Of a stretch of DNA of 14,021 bases, positions 5,532 to 13,791 are shown piece by piece. Within the stretch, counting starts at the first letter, position 1, and every line of letters begins with the position of its first letter. Source of the stretch: Bacillota bacterium (GTDB taxonomy: Bacteria; Bacillota; Desulfitobacteriia; Desulfitobacteriales; Desulfitobacteriaceae). Location: contig JAJZSC010000025.1 in assembly GCA_021849995.1 (NCBI GenBank), forward strand, positions 1 through 14,021, in the 5' to 3' direction. The notes under the pieces were generated by a model. It had not been told where the DNA came from. It did not search any database and saw only the letters and a program-made list of their open reading frames with translations. A program made the translations under genes and the position numbers.

Positions 5532-7817
5532 GTGAAGCGATTATGGTTGGAACCCAGACCTTTATGGCAAGGTATTGGGAGAATAAGTGAAATAACAGGG
5601 GTATCCCCTATCGTCATTGATGTTTTGGCCCAGCGAGGTATAAGGGATATAGATAAAATAGTTAAGTTTTTAAGACCTTCACTGCTGGATGTACCATCCC
5701 CTTTTTTATTTCGGGATATGCGAGTTGCTGTAGAACGTTTGGCTAGTGCTCATACGCAAAAGGAAAAGGTCTTGATATATGGTGATTACGATGTTGATGG
5801 TGTCACAAGCACTACCTTATTATATAAAGTACTTATAGATCTCGGCTTCCAGGCAGTAGCTTATATCCCTCATCGTCAGGAGGAAGGGTATGGCTTGCAT
5901 CAAGAGGTAATTGAAAAAGCTCATAAGGCTGGGGTCAAAGTTATTGTCACAGTAGATTGTGGAATAACGGCTAGCGCAGAAGTAGATAGGGCCAGGGAGC
6001 TGGAAATTGACATAATAGTAACGGATCATCATGAGCCTCCGGAAAACCTGCCGCAAGCCCTTGCGATAATTAACCCAAAAGCGGATGAAGGATATCCATT
6101 TAAAGAATTAGCTGGAGTTGGAGTCGCTTTTAAGCTTGCCCAAGCCTTGCTGCATACATTTGGCAATAATGAAGCAGGGATACAATCCGAGATTGAATTG
6201 CTTGATCTCGTCGCCTTAGGTACTATTGCAGACGTTGTCCCGCTTATAGAAGAAAACCGTATTTACGTATTTTACGGTCTAAAACAAATGCAAGACACTG
6301 GTCATGTTGGTTTAAGAGCTCTTTTAGAGGAATGTGGACTGGCGGATAAGACTGTAAAAGCAAGTCAAATTGCTTTTATGGTAGCACCTAGAATCAATGC
6401 TGCAGGTCGGATGGATAGTGCCCGTATGGGATTAGAACTACTATTATGTGGAGATATGGAAAAAGCAAGGGACCTTGCCAGAGCGCTTACCAAAGAGAAT
6501 CTTTCCCGGCAAGAGACCGAGAAAGAGATACTTGCTGGCGCTATTGAACAAATCGAAAAGTCGGAACTTCCTAGAGTAATTGTTTTGTCATCTCCTGGTT
6601 GGCATCATGGGGTTATTGGTATAGTCGCCTCCCGTTTGGTTGAGCGATATTATCGACCAGTATTTCTAATATCTGAAGAGGATAGTGGTGCAAAAGGTTC
6701 CGCCAGAGGTATTCCAGGTTATCATATTTTGGAACAATTAAGGACCCAGGCTCATCTGCTCAATAAATTTGGCGGACACAAACAAGCTGCGGGTTTTTCA
6801 CTCCCTGCTGAAAATATCTCATTGATGCGAGCAGGGCTCAACAAATTGGCTAATGAGCTGCCAGATAATCTATTTAGCGAAACACTTACTGTGGATAAGT
6901 TTTTAGAACTTAATCTGATCAATCAGGAGTTGCTTACTGAACTTGAATATCTGGCTCCTTATGGTTTTGGCAATTCCGGTCCGGTTTTTGCCGGGAGATC
7001 AATGCCAGTCGGGAATATTTTTGCGGTTGGGAAGGATGGATCCCACCTGAAAGTGGTTTTTAATAGTGATAGAACGTTGGAAGGAATGGCTTTCCGTCAA
7101 GGGGAGAGGTTACGTGAGCTAAGCGGGAACAAGCAGCTTGATGTCGTGTTTACTCTTGACTGGAACACATATCAAGGTAGAAAGGAGGTTCAGCTTCTCA
7201 TAAAAGACCTTCAACCCTCGGCCAACTGGAAATCAGATAATACCAAAGAAGAGTTGACTAGTTCTCAAGCAGGCCTGGCCATGATCGAAGATAAAGCTAT
7301 AGTTAAAGCTGTCAACGAAATATTAGGAGGCCTTGAAGAATGCGCAAATTCTAGTGAAGATGAATATTCTGATCTCGCTAAAGAGCTGCTCGAAATACAG
7401 GGGCATAGAATAAATAAATTGACACTGGCAGAGACTGTAAAGAATGTTGGGCTTGAAGAAATATGTGGCTATATCTCCAGGGAGGAACTTATTAAGACTT
7501 ATCAATTATTGAGAGAACAGGCTAAGAAATCAAATACGTTTTATTGGACTCCAAGTGGAAAAAAGGATTGCCGTTCCCTGAAGATTTTCGAGGAACTTGG
7601 GATAATCCGATGTTTGGGTGGTACAGAACGGGTTGCCCTAGAATGGCAAAGATTAGACCGAAAACTCGATTTAGACTGTTCCCTAACTTTTAGAACTTCC
7701 AGAATTCTTTTTGAAAAAGTAAGAGAACTTAGTCATACAATGAGTGGATTATTCGATGAACATAGAAGGTTAAGCAGGGTGAGTAAAGAAAGGCAGGAAA
7801 TTGCAAATGGACTTTAA
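5532..7817 (+). CDS. recJ: Single-stranded-DNA-specific exonuclease RecJ
   Basis: 5'-to-3' single-strand DNA exonuclease of the DHH phosphoesterase superfamily, used in recombination, mismatch and base excision repair. At 761 residues it is in the range of Firmicute RecJ. DHH domain motifs are in order: GDYDVDG (84-90), VDCG (141-144), TDHH (164-167, DHH), and GTIADVVPL (230-238, containing the metal Asp). RINAAGRMD (287-295) follows, and the DHHA1 domain carries GGHKQAAGFSL (414-424). The OB-fold region is at about 445-570, then a C-terminal extension (about 590-761) typical of Firmicute RecJ. Start is GTG at 5532 with SD GGAGGG. The apt start lies inside its last codons, and the lapA-recJ-apt-rel-dtd order supports the call. 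Confidence 0.96.
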   Translation: MKRLWLEPRPLWQGIGRISEITGVSPIVIDVLAQRGIRDIDKIVKFLRPSLLDVPSPFLFRDMRVAVERLASAHTQKEKVLIYGDYDVDGVTSTTLLYKVLIDLGFQAVAYIPHRQEEGYGLHQEVIEKAHKAGVKVIVTVDCGITASAEVDRARELEIDIIVTDHHEPPENLPQALAIINPKADEGYPFKELAGVGVAFKLAQALLHTFGNNEAGIQSEIELLDLVALGTIADVVPLIEENRIYVFYGLKQMQDTGHVGLRALLEECGLADKTVKASQIAFMVAPRINAAGRMDSARMGLELLLCGDMEKARDLARALTKENLSRQETEKEILAGAIEQIEKSELPRVIVLSSPGWHHGVIGIVASRLVERYYRPVFLISEEDSGAKGSARGIPGYHILEQLRTQAHLLNKFGGHKQAAGFSLPAENISLMRAGLNKLANELPDNLFSETLTVDKFLELNLINQELLTELEYLAPYGFGNSGPVFAGRSMPVGNIFAVGKDGSHLKVVFNSDRTLEGMAFRQGERLRELSGNKQLDVVFTLDWNTYQGRKEVQLLIKDLQPSANWKSDNTKEELTSSQAGLAMIEDKAIVKAVNEILGGLEECANSSEDEYSDLAKELLEIQGHRINKLTLAETVKNVGLEEICGYISREELIKTYQLLREQAKKSNTFYWTPSGKKDCRSLKIFEELGIIRCLGGTERVALEWQRLDRKLDLDCSLTFRTSRILFEKVRELSHTMSGLFDEHRRLSRVSKERQEIANGL

Positions 7818-8319
7818 AGAGCATATCCGGGTAATTGAAGGTTTTCCTAAGCCAGGTATCTCCTTTAAGGATATTACGACAGTGCTAAAAAACGGAGAGG
7901 TATATAAGGCAGCTATAGATTCAATTACTGAACAAGTGCGTACCTGGCAGCCGGATGTAATTATTGGTCCTGAAGCGAGAGGATTCCTGCTGGGAGCACC
8001 GGTGGCCTATGCCTTGGGGGCTGGTTTTGTACCAGTTCGCAAACAGGGTAAGCTTCCTGCAGAGACCATCAAAGAAACTTACGAACTTGAATATGGCTTA
8101 GATACACTAGAAGTACATGCTGACGCAATTCAGCCCGGACAGAGAGTAGCAATAGTAGATGATCTGTTAGCAACAGGTGGAACAATGCTGGCTACAGCCA
8201 ATCTTGTTAATAAAATTGGGGCACAAGTTGTCGGTCTAGCTTTTCTGATTGAGCTGACTTTTCTTGAAGGTAAAAACAAAATCATAGAGTATCCTATGTT
8301 TTCATTAGTTAAATATTAA
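7807..8319 (+). CDS. apt: Adenine phosphoribosyltransferase
   Basis: Salvages adenine by converting it with PRPP to AMP in the cytoplasm. ATG 7807 gives 170 residues, the usual length, and the family opening MDFKEHIRVIEGFPKPG. A TTG two codons earlier (7801) is less likely. The PRPP-binding loop VAIVDDLLATGGTM (about residues 117-130) and the GPEARGFLLGAPVAYALG segment (about 56-73) are intact. It overlaps the end of recJ by 11 bases, with AGGAAA at 7795-7800 as a modest SD, so it is probably translationally coupled. Confidence 0.96.
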   Translation: MDFKEHIRVIEGFPKPGISFKDITTVLKNGEVYKAAIDSITEQVRTWQPDVIIGPEARGFLLGAPVAYALGAGFVPVRKQGKLPAETIKETYELEYGLDTLEVHADAIQPGQRVAIVDDLLATGGTMLATANLVNKIGAQVVGLAFLIELTFLEGKNKIIEYPMFSLVKY

Positions 8320-8413
8320 TCTGCAAATTAAATTCATCCTAATTTAGCTCCAGATATATCCTTATTTATGAAGTAATTATTAGTAAGTTTTCTAGATAGA
8401 GGGGAGCCCGATA
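8320..8413 (+). other. Short spacer before rel
   Basis: An AT-rich 94-base gap with no terminator and no clear promoter. GGGGAG at 8401-8406 is the SD for the ATG at 8414. Confidence 0.5.
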
Positions 8414-10594
8414 ATGTCTTTCGCTGAGTTGCTTGAAAAACTGCAAAGGAATATATCCCAGGCCCATTTAGATGTTGTTCAAAAAGCTTATAATTTTGCT
8501 GAGAACGCTCACAAAGGGCAGCATCGGAACTCTGGCGAGGACTATATCCAGCATCCTTTGGAAGTCGCTAAGATCCTTTTAGAGCTGGAAATGGATGAGA
8601 CAACTATAGCTGCTGCTCTTTTACATGATGTTGTTGAGGATACCCGTTTTACTATTACAGATATAGAAAAGGAATTTGGTTCGGAAATAGCTTTATTAGT
8701 TGATGGAGTTACAAAACTTGGGCGTATTGAATACAAAAGCAAGATGGAGCAGCAGGTTGAAAATTTACGAAAAATGTTTATGGCGATGGCTAGAGACATC
8801 AGAGTTATTTTAATTAAACTGGCTGACCGTCTTCACAATATGCGAACCCTAAAGTACCACTCAGAGGAAAAACAACGTGAAATAGCTCAGGAAACATTAG
8901 AAATATTTGCACCTTTGGCTAACCGCTTAGGAATTTTCCGGATTAAGTGGGAACTTGAAGATCTTTCTTTTCGTTATCTTAAACAGCAAGAGTATTATGA
9001 TCTGGTAGAAGGCATCGCTTTAAAAAGAAGAGAACGTGAGGCTCAAATAAGTGATGTAATCAGTCAGTTGCGTCAGAGATTAGATGAGGTTGGGATTAAG
9101 GCCGATATTGCAGGAAGACCTAAGCATCTTTATAGCATTTACAGAAAAATGATAAACCAGGAGAAAAGTCTAAGTGAAATTTATGACTTAACCGCTATCC
9201 GGGTGATAGTAGATTCTGTTAATGATTGCTATGGAGCTTTAGGAATAATTCATACACTATGGAAGCCCTTACCAGGGCGTTTTAAAGATTATATAGCAAT
9301 GCCCAAACCGAATATGTACCAGTCTCTCCATACGACGTTGATCGGGGCTCATGGCGAGCCGTTTGAGATTCAGATACGTACCTGGGAAATGCACCGTACG
9401 GCTGAATATGGTATTGCTGCTCACTGGAAGTACAAGGAAGGAAAAACGTCCGGTGCCAACTTTGAGCAAAAACTTTCCTGGCTTCGACAATTGCTTGAAT
9501 GGCAAACTGAGTCAAGAGATGCTGGGGAGTTTATGGAGTCCCTAAAAATTGATTTGTTTGACGATACTGTTTTTGTTTTTACACCAAAGGGTGATGTTGT
9601 AGAATTGCCTGCTGGGTCATCTCCAATAGATTTCGCTTACAGGGTTCATACCGATGTCGGACATCGTTGTGTTGGAGCAAAAATAAATGGACGGATAGTC
9701 ACACTTGATACCAAACTTACTAACGGCGATATCGTCGAGATTCTAACGTCCAAACAGGCTAACGGGCCCAGTCGCGATTGGGTCTGTCTTGTCAAGAAAT
9801 CTCAGGCCAGGAATAGAATCCGTCAATGGTTTAAGAAAGAAAAACGTGAAGATAATATTACACGTGGCAAAGAGGGGATCGAGCGGGAAGTTAAAAAACT
9901 CGGTTTCGATCCGGCCGTTGCTCTAAAACCCGAACGATTACTGGCTATAGCCAAGAGCTTCAACTTCACAGGGGTGGAAGACCTCTATGCGGCTATGGGG
10001 GATGGAGCAGTCACTTATAACAAAATTCTTGGTAAGATTAATGATGAATTGAGTAAAGAAGAACGTGAGAATGCCAAGTTAGCTGCCTTCCAGCAAGGAG
10101 AAGCCAAACAAGCCGGTTCTTATGGTAAAGCATCGCATGGTATAAGGGTTAAAGGTGTTGATAATGTTCTCGTTCGATTTTCTCGCTGCTGTAATCCGTT
10201 ACCTGGTGACGATATTGTTGGGTACATTACTCGTGGCAGGGGAGTCTCTATTCATCAAAGTACATGTGAAAACGTAATTGCCAGAACTCAAGAAGATTTG
10301 GATCGTTTAGTGGAAGTCGTATGGGCTGAGCAGATTAATGCTATCTATCCGGTAGATATCGAGATCTATGGGATCGATAGGGCTAGATTGGTGACAGATG
10401 TCATGAATGCTGTCTTGGATACTCGTACTCATATCCTAGGAATTAACGCCAGAGTGGGAAAAGACAGAGTAGCCCATATTCAGTTAAGTATAGAGATAAG
10501 AAACCTTGATCATCTAAACTTTGTAATTCAAAAAATTCGAAGGGTAAGGGATATCACATCTGTAGAAAGAGTCAATACAGGGGGAAAACAGTAA
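8414..10594 (+). CDS. rel: Bifunctional (p)ppGpp synthetase/hydrolase (long RSH protein)
   Basis: Makes and degrades the stringent alarmone (p)ppGpp; a ribosome-linked sensor of uncharged tRNA. The 726-residue length and domain order are those of Gram-positive Rel. The HD hydrolase domain comes first (about 25-180), with QHPLEVA (His 47) and LLHDVVEDT (HD 71-72), so hydrolysis should be active. The synthetase domain (about 230-345) contains GRPKHLYSIYRKM and GRFKDYIAMPKPN, the RXKD form characteristic of bifunctional enzymes. A TGS domain starts near 385 (VFVFTPKGDVVELP), then the conserved-Cys region (RFSRCCNPLPGD), then a C-terminal ACT domain (about 650-726). SD is GGGGAG. The next gene starts one base after its stop. 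Named relA in B. subtilis. Confidence 0.97.
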   Translation: MSFAELLEKLQRNISQAHLDVVQKAYNFAENAHKGQHRNSGEDYIQHPLEVAKILLELEMDETTIAAALLHDVVEDTRFTITDIEKEFGSEIALLVDGVTKLGRIEYKSKMEQQVENLRKMFMAMARDIRVILIKLADRLHNMRTLKYHSEEKQREIAQETLEIFAPLANRLGIFRIKWELEDLSFRYLKQQEYYDLVEGIALKRREREAQISDVISQLRQRLDEVGIKADIAGRPKHLYSIYRKMINQEKSLSEIYDLTAIRVIVDSVNDCYGALGIIHTLWKPLPGRFKDYIAMPKPNMYQSLHTTLIGAHGEPFEIQIRTWEMHRTAEYGIAAHWKYKEGKTSGANFEQKLSWLRQLLEWQTESRDAGEFMESLKIDLFDDTVFVFTPKGDVVELPAGSSPIDFAYRVHTDVGHRCVGAKINGRIVTLDTKLTNGDIVEILTSKQANGPSRDWVCLVKKSQARNRIRQWFKKEKREDNITRGKEGIEREVKKLGFDPAVALKPERLLAIAKSFNFTGVEDLYAAMGDGAVTYNKILGKINDELSKEERENAKLAAFQQGEAKQAGSYGKASHGIRVKGVDNVLVRFSRCCNPLPGDDIVGYITRGRGVSIHQSTCENVIARTQEDLDRLVEVVWAEQINAIYPVDIEIYGIDRARLVTDVMNAVLDTRTHILGINARVGKDRVAHIQLSIEIRNLDHLNFVIQKIRRVRDITSVERVNTGGKQ

Positions 10595-10595
10595 A

Positions 10596-11045
10596 GTGCG
10601 AAGTGTCGTTCAACGAGTAAAGAAAGCCTCGGTAACTGTCGATAACGAAATAGTTGGGCAAATCCAAGCAGGATTATTAGTCTTTTTGGGAGTCGGTCAG
10701 GATGATACGTTGGAAGATTTAACTTGGATGGTTGAAAAGATTACTGGACTCAGAATTTTTGAAGATCAAGAAGGTAAAATGAATCTCTCTATAGGGGATA
10801 CTAGTGGTAAAATCCTCCTTGTGTCACAGTTTACCCTTTATGGAGATTGCCGTAAGGGAAAACGCCCGAGTTTTTCGAGTGCTGCCCCACCTGAAAAAGC
10901 AAAACTGCTTTTTGATCTGGCAGTTCAGCAAGTAAAAGACCGAGGAATCAGGGTAGAAACCGGAATTTTTCAAGCGGAAATGCAAGTCGAACTAATTAAC
11001 GACGGACCGGTGACATTGCTTTTGGATAGTACAAAGAACTTTTAG
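10596..11045 (+). CDS. dtd: D-aminoacyl-tRNA deacylase
   Basis: Cleaves D-amino acids wrongly attached to tRNA (and Gly from tRNA-Ala in many species), so that they do not enter protein. The 149-residue protein shows the opening MRSVVQRVKKASVTV and the two cross-subunit active-site motifs, SQFTLYGD (about 77-84) and NDGPVT (about 136-141, the GP chiral-proofreading element). GTG start at 10596 follows the rel stop by one base; AGGGGGA in the end of rel is its SD. Standard neighbour of rel in Firmicutes. Confidence 0.96.
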   Translation: MRSVVQRVKKASVTVDNEIVGQIQAGLLVFLGVGQDDTLEDLTWMVEKITGLRIFEDQEGKMNLSIGDTSGKILLVSQFTLYGDCRKGKRPSFSSAAPPEKAKLLFDLAVQQVKDRGIRVETGIFQAEMQVELINDGPVTLLLDSTKNF

Positions 11046-11178
11046 TTGAAACCAAGTTGGGAATCTGCATACACACTTACCTCATTTAGAAACGGCAGCT
11101 TGCCAATCGACGGAAGCAACTAAAGTTCTAGCAGGATACTGTTAATTTTTAAGAATTTTAACTTAGGGGGTTGATCTA
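11046..11178 (+). other. Spacer between dtd and the hydrolase gene
   Basis: A 133-base gap without an ORF. It ends in AGGGGGT (11165-11171), the SD of the next gene. The AT-rich near-palindrome TTAATTTTTAAGAATTTTAA lies just before it. No well-spaced promoter or terminator is visible. Confidence 0.45.
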
Positions 11179-11796
11179 ATGTTAGAGGTAAAACCTATGG
11201 GTACCATGGGAGCTAACTGTCATCTATATTATTGTAATGAGACTAAGAAGGCCGCACTTGTTGACCCTGGAGCGGAGGCTGATAGGATATTTCGTTGGGT
11301 GCAAGAAAAGGGTGTTAAAGTAGAGTATATTTTGCTTACCCATGGGCACCTCGATCATATAGGCGCAGTAGATGAACTCCGTGACCAATTAGGAGCACAA
11401 GTAGGAATACATTCGGGTGATTCAGCAATGCTGACAGATGCGAGAAAAAATATGTCAAGCTATTTTGGATCAGCTGTAGTTCTAAAACCTGCTGATATTT
11501 TGCTTCAGGACGGTCAGGTAATCATGGTTGGTAAGGAGAAAATAACCGTTCTCGCTACTCCAGGTCATTCTTTAGGGAGTGTTTGCTTTTTGACCGGAGA
11601 CGGTCTAATCAGTGGAGATACTTTGTTTGCTGGCTCAATTGGCCGAACGGACTTCCCTGGAGGCTCGCTGAATGAGTTATTAAATGGAGTAACAAAAAAG
11701 TTGTTAGTATTGCCAGAGGAAACACGTGTTTATCCGGGTCATGGGGAAAACACCACTATAGGGAAGGAAAAACGGGAGAATCCGTTCCTAACATGA
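11179..11796 (+). CDS. Metallo-beta-lactamase-fold hydrolase, glyoxalase II-like (YqgX type)
   Basis: A cytoplasmic 205-residue hydrolase with the binuclear metal site of the MBL fold: THGHLDH (His55, His57, Asp59, His60), TPGHS (about 137-141), SGDTLF (Asp about 159) and YPGHGE near the C terminus. It resembles the short glyoxalase II-like proteins that hydrolyse thioesters such as S-lactoyl-glutathione analogues or bacillithiol conjugates. It lacks the C-terminal helical domain of true glyoxalase II, so the substrate is open. Its stop codon overlaps the hemZ start (ATGA), implying translational coupling. Confidence 0.9.
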   Translation: MLEVKPMGTMGANCHLYYCNETKKAALVDPGAEADRIFRWVQEKGVKVEYILLTHGHLDHIGAVDELRDQLGAQVGIHSGDSAMLTDARKNMSSYFGSAVVLKPADILLQDGQVIMVGKEKITVLATPGHSLGSVCFLTGDGLISGDTLFAGSIGRTDFPGGSLNELLNGVTKKLLVLPEETRVYPGHGENTTIGKEKRENPFLT

Positions 11797-13361
11797 GAAT
11801 TTTATTAACAAGTAATAGCATTTCAGGTCAGGTTTTAGAATCTGGCCTTTCCCTTATCAGAGCTTTTTTTCCAGAGGCTCAAGTATCAGTAGGTTTTCCT
11901 AGTGAAGGGATCCCGGATATTTCCTCGGACATCAATCCAGATATTGCTATGATTAAAGTTGATCGGGAATCCGGTAATTTTGTTGCTTATTGGCACGGGA
12001 GTTTAAAGAAGAAAAATGAACATACAGAACGCACAGATCATCCAGATCGCACAGAAGAGTTATCTGGGGCCGAAGAGGCTAGTATTTTGGGCGTTCCGGA
12101 CATTGGCAAAGAAGACATCACTAAGATTTTGCTTAAACATATAGTGTTAAAGCTTTTAACGAAGATTACGGGAATCACACTTCCTTGGGGGATTCTGACA
12201 GGTATTCGTCCCACCAAGCTTATCCACAAAATGAATGATCTAGCTATAGACAAAAGTATTCGAGAAGCAGTGCTGAAGAATAAGTATGCAGTTAGTAATA
12301 GCAAGATAAAACTGCTCGAGGAAATTGCAGATATTCAGAAACCTTATCTGGATAAGCTAAAGCTTAAGCCGAACCTCGTTTCTGTTTATGTTGGAATTCC
12401 TTTTTGCCCATCAAGATGTAGTTATTGTTCATTTCCCGGTTTTCCGGCTACTGGGTCAAGAGATGGGCTGAAGAAATATTTAGAGTCTTTGAGTCAGGAA
12501 ATTCATCTAGTTAGTGACGATCTAACTGCTCTAGGTTTAAGAGCTAACAATATTTACATTGGTGGTGGAACTCCGACAGTCCTTACCCCTCCAGAGTTAG
12601 GGAAGCTGTTAGATGAATTGGAGAACTTACCTCGATCAAAGGAAATAGAAGTTACTGTTGAGGCTGGTCGTCCTGACACTATAACTATAGAGAAATTGAC
12701 TTTATTTAAAGCAAGAGGGGTAAACCGCTTAAGCATTAATCCACAGACCATGCAAGATAGGACTTTAAAACGGATTGGGCGTAATCACACAGCTCAAGAG
12801 ATTATAGATATCTATAATTTAGCTAAAAATATGTCTGATTGGATAGTAAACATGGATTTAATATTAGGACTTCCAGGTGAAGACGTAAAGGATGTTGAGG
12901 ACTCCCTGAATCAGGTCCGCCACTTAAACCCAGATAATCTTACTATTCATGTACTTGCCCTAAAGCGAGGGTCCAAAGAGAAAGAATCCGGGTATAAGCA
13001 CACTGATACTTGGGAGATTAAACGAATGCAAGAAACCACAAGCAGCTTGACAAAAGAGTGGGGATTAAAACCATACTATCTTTACCGCCAGAAAGAAATG
13101 GCCGGGAATCTTGAAAATATCGGATACGCTTATGTAGGGACTGAATGCCATTATAATATCTCAATAATGGAAGAAAGACAAAGTATAGTCGGAATTGGAG
13201 CAGGAGCCTCAACAAAGATTGTTAATTTAAAGGATTTTTCGTTGAAAAATATACAACATTCTTATAATTGGGATGCTTATTGCACCAATTGGCGTGACCT
13301 TCATGAGGAAAGGGTAAATCTATTACAAAAGAATTTTGGTTTAAATATTAATTTCAGTTAA
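11793..13361 (+). CDS. hemZ: Radical SAM coproporphyrinogen dehydrogenase-like protein HemZ
   Basis: Member of the HemN/HemW/HemZ radical SAM family; named for oxygen-independent coproporphyrinogen III oxidation in heme synthesis, although some relatives are heme chaperones, so the activity is inferred. The 522 residues match HemZ rather than the shorter HemW. An N-terminal domain of about 190 residues contains PWGILTGIRPTKL (131-143), a HemZ hallmark. The radical SAM core then shows CPSRCSYC (Cys205, 209, 212) binding the 4Fe-4S cluster, and GGGTPT (about 256-261) for SAM. A charged linker at about 75-95 (EHTERTDHPDRTEE) looks repetitive. Start ATG overlaps the previous stop by 4 bases. No terminator hairpin follows before the next promoter. 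Confidence 0.92.
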   Translation: MRILLTSNSISGQVLESGLSLIRAFFPEAQVSVGFPSEGIPDISSDINPDIAMIKVDRESGNFVAYWHGSLKKKNEHTERTDHPDRTEELSGAEEASILGVPDIGKEDITKILLKHIVLKLLTKITGITLPWGILTGIRPTKLIHKMNDLAIDKSIREAVLKNKYAVSNSKIKLLEEIADIQKPYLDKLKLKPNLVSVYVGIPFCPSRCSYCSFPGFPATGSRDGLKKYLESLSQEIHLVSDDLTALGLRANNIYIGGGTPTVLTPPELGKLLDELENLPRSKEIEVTVEAGRPDTITIEKLTLFKARGVNRLSINPQTMQDRTLKRIGRNHTAQEIIDIYNLAKNMSDWIVNMDLILGLPGEDVKDVEDSLNQVRHLNPDNLTIHVLALKRGSKEKESGYKHTDTWEIKRMQETTSSLTKEWGLKPYYLYRQKEMAGNLENIGYAYVGTECHYNISIMEERQSIVGIGAGASTKIVNLKDFSLKNIQHSYNWDAYCTNWRDLHEERVNLLQKNFGLNINFS

Positions 13362-13374
13362 GTTTTCTATTGCA

Positions 13375-13405
13375 GTTCAAAATTTTTTGGGGTTCAAAAT
13401 TTTTT
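13375..13405 (+). repeat. Tandem 14-base repeat upstream of the T-box promoter
   Basis: GTTCAAAATTTTTT occurs exactly at 13375-13388 and again at 13392-13405, 17 bp apart start to start, between hemZ and the promoter. AT-rich phased tracts of this kind can act as UP-like elements or protein sites; no function is shown. Confidence 0.6.
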
Positions 13406-13428
13406 AGGAATTAGATTTCCAAAAACGG

Positions 13429-13457
13429 TTGACAATAGTAAATAAGAATCGTATACT
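13429..13457 (+). promoter_or_regulatory. Strong sigma-A promoter of the T-box leader
   Basis: Perfect TTGACA (13429-13434), 17-base spacer and TATACT (13452-13457, one mismatch to TATAAT). Transcription would begin near 13464, about 25 bases before stem I of the T-box. Confidence 0.9.
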
Positions 13458-13485
13458 GTTAAAAAATGCAATATGTATAAGTGAT

Positions 13486-13786
13486 GATGAGAAATAGTAG
13501 GTCATATGGATATGTTAAAGCGAGTCAGAGCTGGTGAAAGTCTGATATAAATTCCTTTGACTGAATGGGTCTCAGAGCTGCAATCCGAAAACTGTTTTTG
13601 GCTAGTAGGTGAGGCCGGGGGTTTCCCGTTAAAGAAACACAGATATCGAGAAGGAGACTTCTCCGCATCTGATTAAAGGTATCAGTATGTTAATGAGATT
13701 AAATTTATTCTTAACTTACATGCTGATACAAGCAAGGTGGCACCGCAGATAAGCTTTCTGTCCTTACATGGATGGGAAGTTTTTTT
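13486..13786 (+). ncRNA. T-box leader specific for tRNA-Trp (complete)
   Basis: Senses uncharged tRNA and permits transcription of the downstream gene. Stem I: TGAGA (13488-13492) pairs with TCTCA (13570-13574). AGTA (13496-13499) faces GAA (13563-13565), the loop-E specifier loop, and above it GGTCA (13500-13504) pairs with TGACT (13558-13562). The base triplet after GAA is TGG (13566-13568), the Trp codon. Stem II/IIA-B is at about 13601-13631 (GGTGAGGCCGGGGGTTTCCCG). Stem III is GAGAAG-GAGA-CTTCTC (13648-13663). The T-box AAGGTGGCACCGC (13734-13746) forms the antiterminator with 13757-13765. Its variable base is C (13741), pairing with G73, the discriminator of bacterial tRNA-Trp. Codon and discriminator agree, so specificity is well supported. 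Confidence 0.93.
13754..13786 (+). terminator. First T-box terminator
   Basis: A 10-bp stem CTTTCTGTCC (13754-13763) with GGATGGGAAG (13770-13779), including G-U pairs, loop TTACAT, then seven T (13780-13786). Its 5' arm shares bases 13757-13763 with the antiterminator, so the two folds exclude each other. Confidence 0.9.
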
Positions 13787-13791
13787 AATTT

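Noticed and set aside
8542..9515. Minus-strand frames inside rel and similar antisense frames in recJ, ilvN and hemZ
   Set aside because: They are antisense shadows of well-identified genes without their own ribosome binding sites.
11046..11178. A promoter between dtd and the hydrolase gene (TTGCCA at 11100 and GATACT at 11135)
   Set aside because: The spacing is 29 bases, far too long for a sigma-A promoter.
13486..13786. A His- or Asp-specific T-box for a hisS-aspS operon, as expected from gene order in some relatives
   Set aside because: The specifier position after GAA reads UGG, and the T-box base C fits G73 of tRNA-Trp; no His or Asp codon is in the specifier position.
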